DNA of 5,496 nucleotides. Origin: Deltaproteobacteria bacterium. Its GTDB lineage: Bacteria > Desulfobacterota > Desulfobacteria > Desulfobacterales > UBA11574. Positions 5,281 to 5,496 of the stretch are shown here, one piece after another. Both the position numbers and the translations under genes were made by a program. Location: contig JAFCZV010000389.1 in the NCBI GenBank assembly GCA_019314155.1, positions 1-5,496 on the forward strand. Reading direction: 5' to 3'. The number at the start of each line of letters is the position of its first letter. Positions within the stretch are counted from its first letter, which is position 1. The notes under the pieces were generated by a model. That model was given only the letters and a program-made list of their open reading frames with translations, had not been told where the DNA came from and ran no database searches.

Positions 5281-5496
5281 AATTGCGGATACCGTCAGAA
5301 ACTATCATCGGAAGACACAAGAGCAAGCGGATGCCGTTCGGAAAGTCTGGCACCTAAAAGAGGCTGCAGCAACTCTAAACAATGATAATCTTAAAGACGA
5401 TGCATCAGAAGTTTTAAATCGGCTTCAATCGGAAATTGCAAAGGCCGAAGACGGGCTGTATCCCGAGACGACCCGTCTCCTTGACGACTGGGAAGA
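5195..5496 (+). CDS. icmF: IcmF continuation in the shifted frame (linker before mutase domain), partial
   Basis: This 100-codon open frame has no start codon of its own past 5195 and runs off the right edge. It reads ASNLPRTQTRISTSKT, then IIIPPERTRYLAEIADTVRN, later KVWHLKEAAATLN, and finally GLYPETTRLLDDWE. The PPERxRYLAEIA segment and the helical stretch after it are what normally follows the G-domain of IcmF, leading into the mutase TIM barrel. It is therefore the direct continuation of the icmF gene that begins at 3967, offset by one base. An in-frame ATG at 5165 exists but lies inside the conserved upstream frame and lacks a convincing ribosome binding site, so a separate gene is less likely. 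The mutase domain and substrate-selective residues are outside the window. Confidence 0.85.

Noticed and set aside
5165..5496. Separate mutase-subunit gene starting at ATG 5165
   Set aside because: The start lies inside conserved IcmF sequence of the other frame and lacks a convincing ribosome binding site; a frame break in a fused gene is simpler.

Overview
The window reads as a piece of an anaerobe-type bacterial chromosome devoted to acyl-CoA metabolism. It carries two oppositely oriented gene groups around a TetR-family regulator. A fused B12-dependent acyl-CoA mutase of the IcmF type, an acyl-CoA dehydrogenase and crotonases, together with moderate GC and several short palindromic repeats between the genes, suggest a fatty-acid- or hydrocarbon-degrading Desulfobacterota (deltaproteobacterial) sulfate reducer or syntroph. 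That assignment is inferred from gene content and repeat style; there is no rRNA or other marker to prove it.

Layout. On the minus strand, read from right to left: a complete crotonase-superfamily protein (2278-1502), 15 nt later an acyl-CoA dehydrogenase with a TTG start (1486-338), then a 210-nt gap holding a palindromic repeat, then the first 42 residues of a second crotonase (127-1, cut by the window edge). On the plus strand: a TetR-family regulator (2977-3600), a 295-nt non-coding stretch with octamer repeats, a possible 24-codon leader ORF (3896-3970), and, overlapping it by ATGA, the N-terminal half of icmF (B12-binding domain plus MeaI-type GTPase, from 3967). The icmF frame ends early at 5280, but recognisable IcmF linker sequence continues in the next frame to the window end. 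The gene therefore carries a one-base shift near a T5 run at 5190-5194.

The 698-nt divergent region (2279-2976) holds an 18-bp near-perfect palindrome (2776-2793) that is a good candidate TetR-family operator, and a 178-bp imperfect palindrome with exact 13-nt inverted ends (2348-2525), enclosed by a further inverted repeat (2319-2663). These repeats lie between the putative operator and the crotonase gene.

Functional picture (inferred): IcmF interconverts branched and linear acyl-CoAs such as isobutyryl-CoA and butyryl-CoA. The linear acyl-CoA would be oxidised by the dehydrogenase and handled further by crotonase-family proteins, with the TetR regulator sensing a CoA-ester or fatty-acid ligand. 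The complete crotonase, however, lacks both catalytic glutamates of true enoyl-CoA hydratases and looks like the ECHDC3-type subgroup, so the hydratase step may belong to the truncated second crotonase or to a gene elsewhere. I found no unmistakably new system. The most notable points are the icmF frame break, the catalytically atypical crotonase, the candidate operator, and the density of distinct short repeats.
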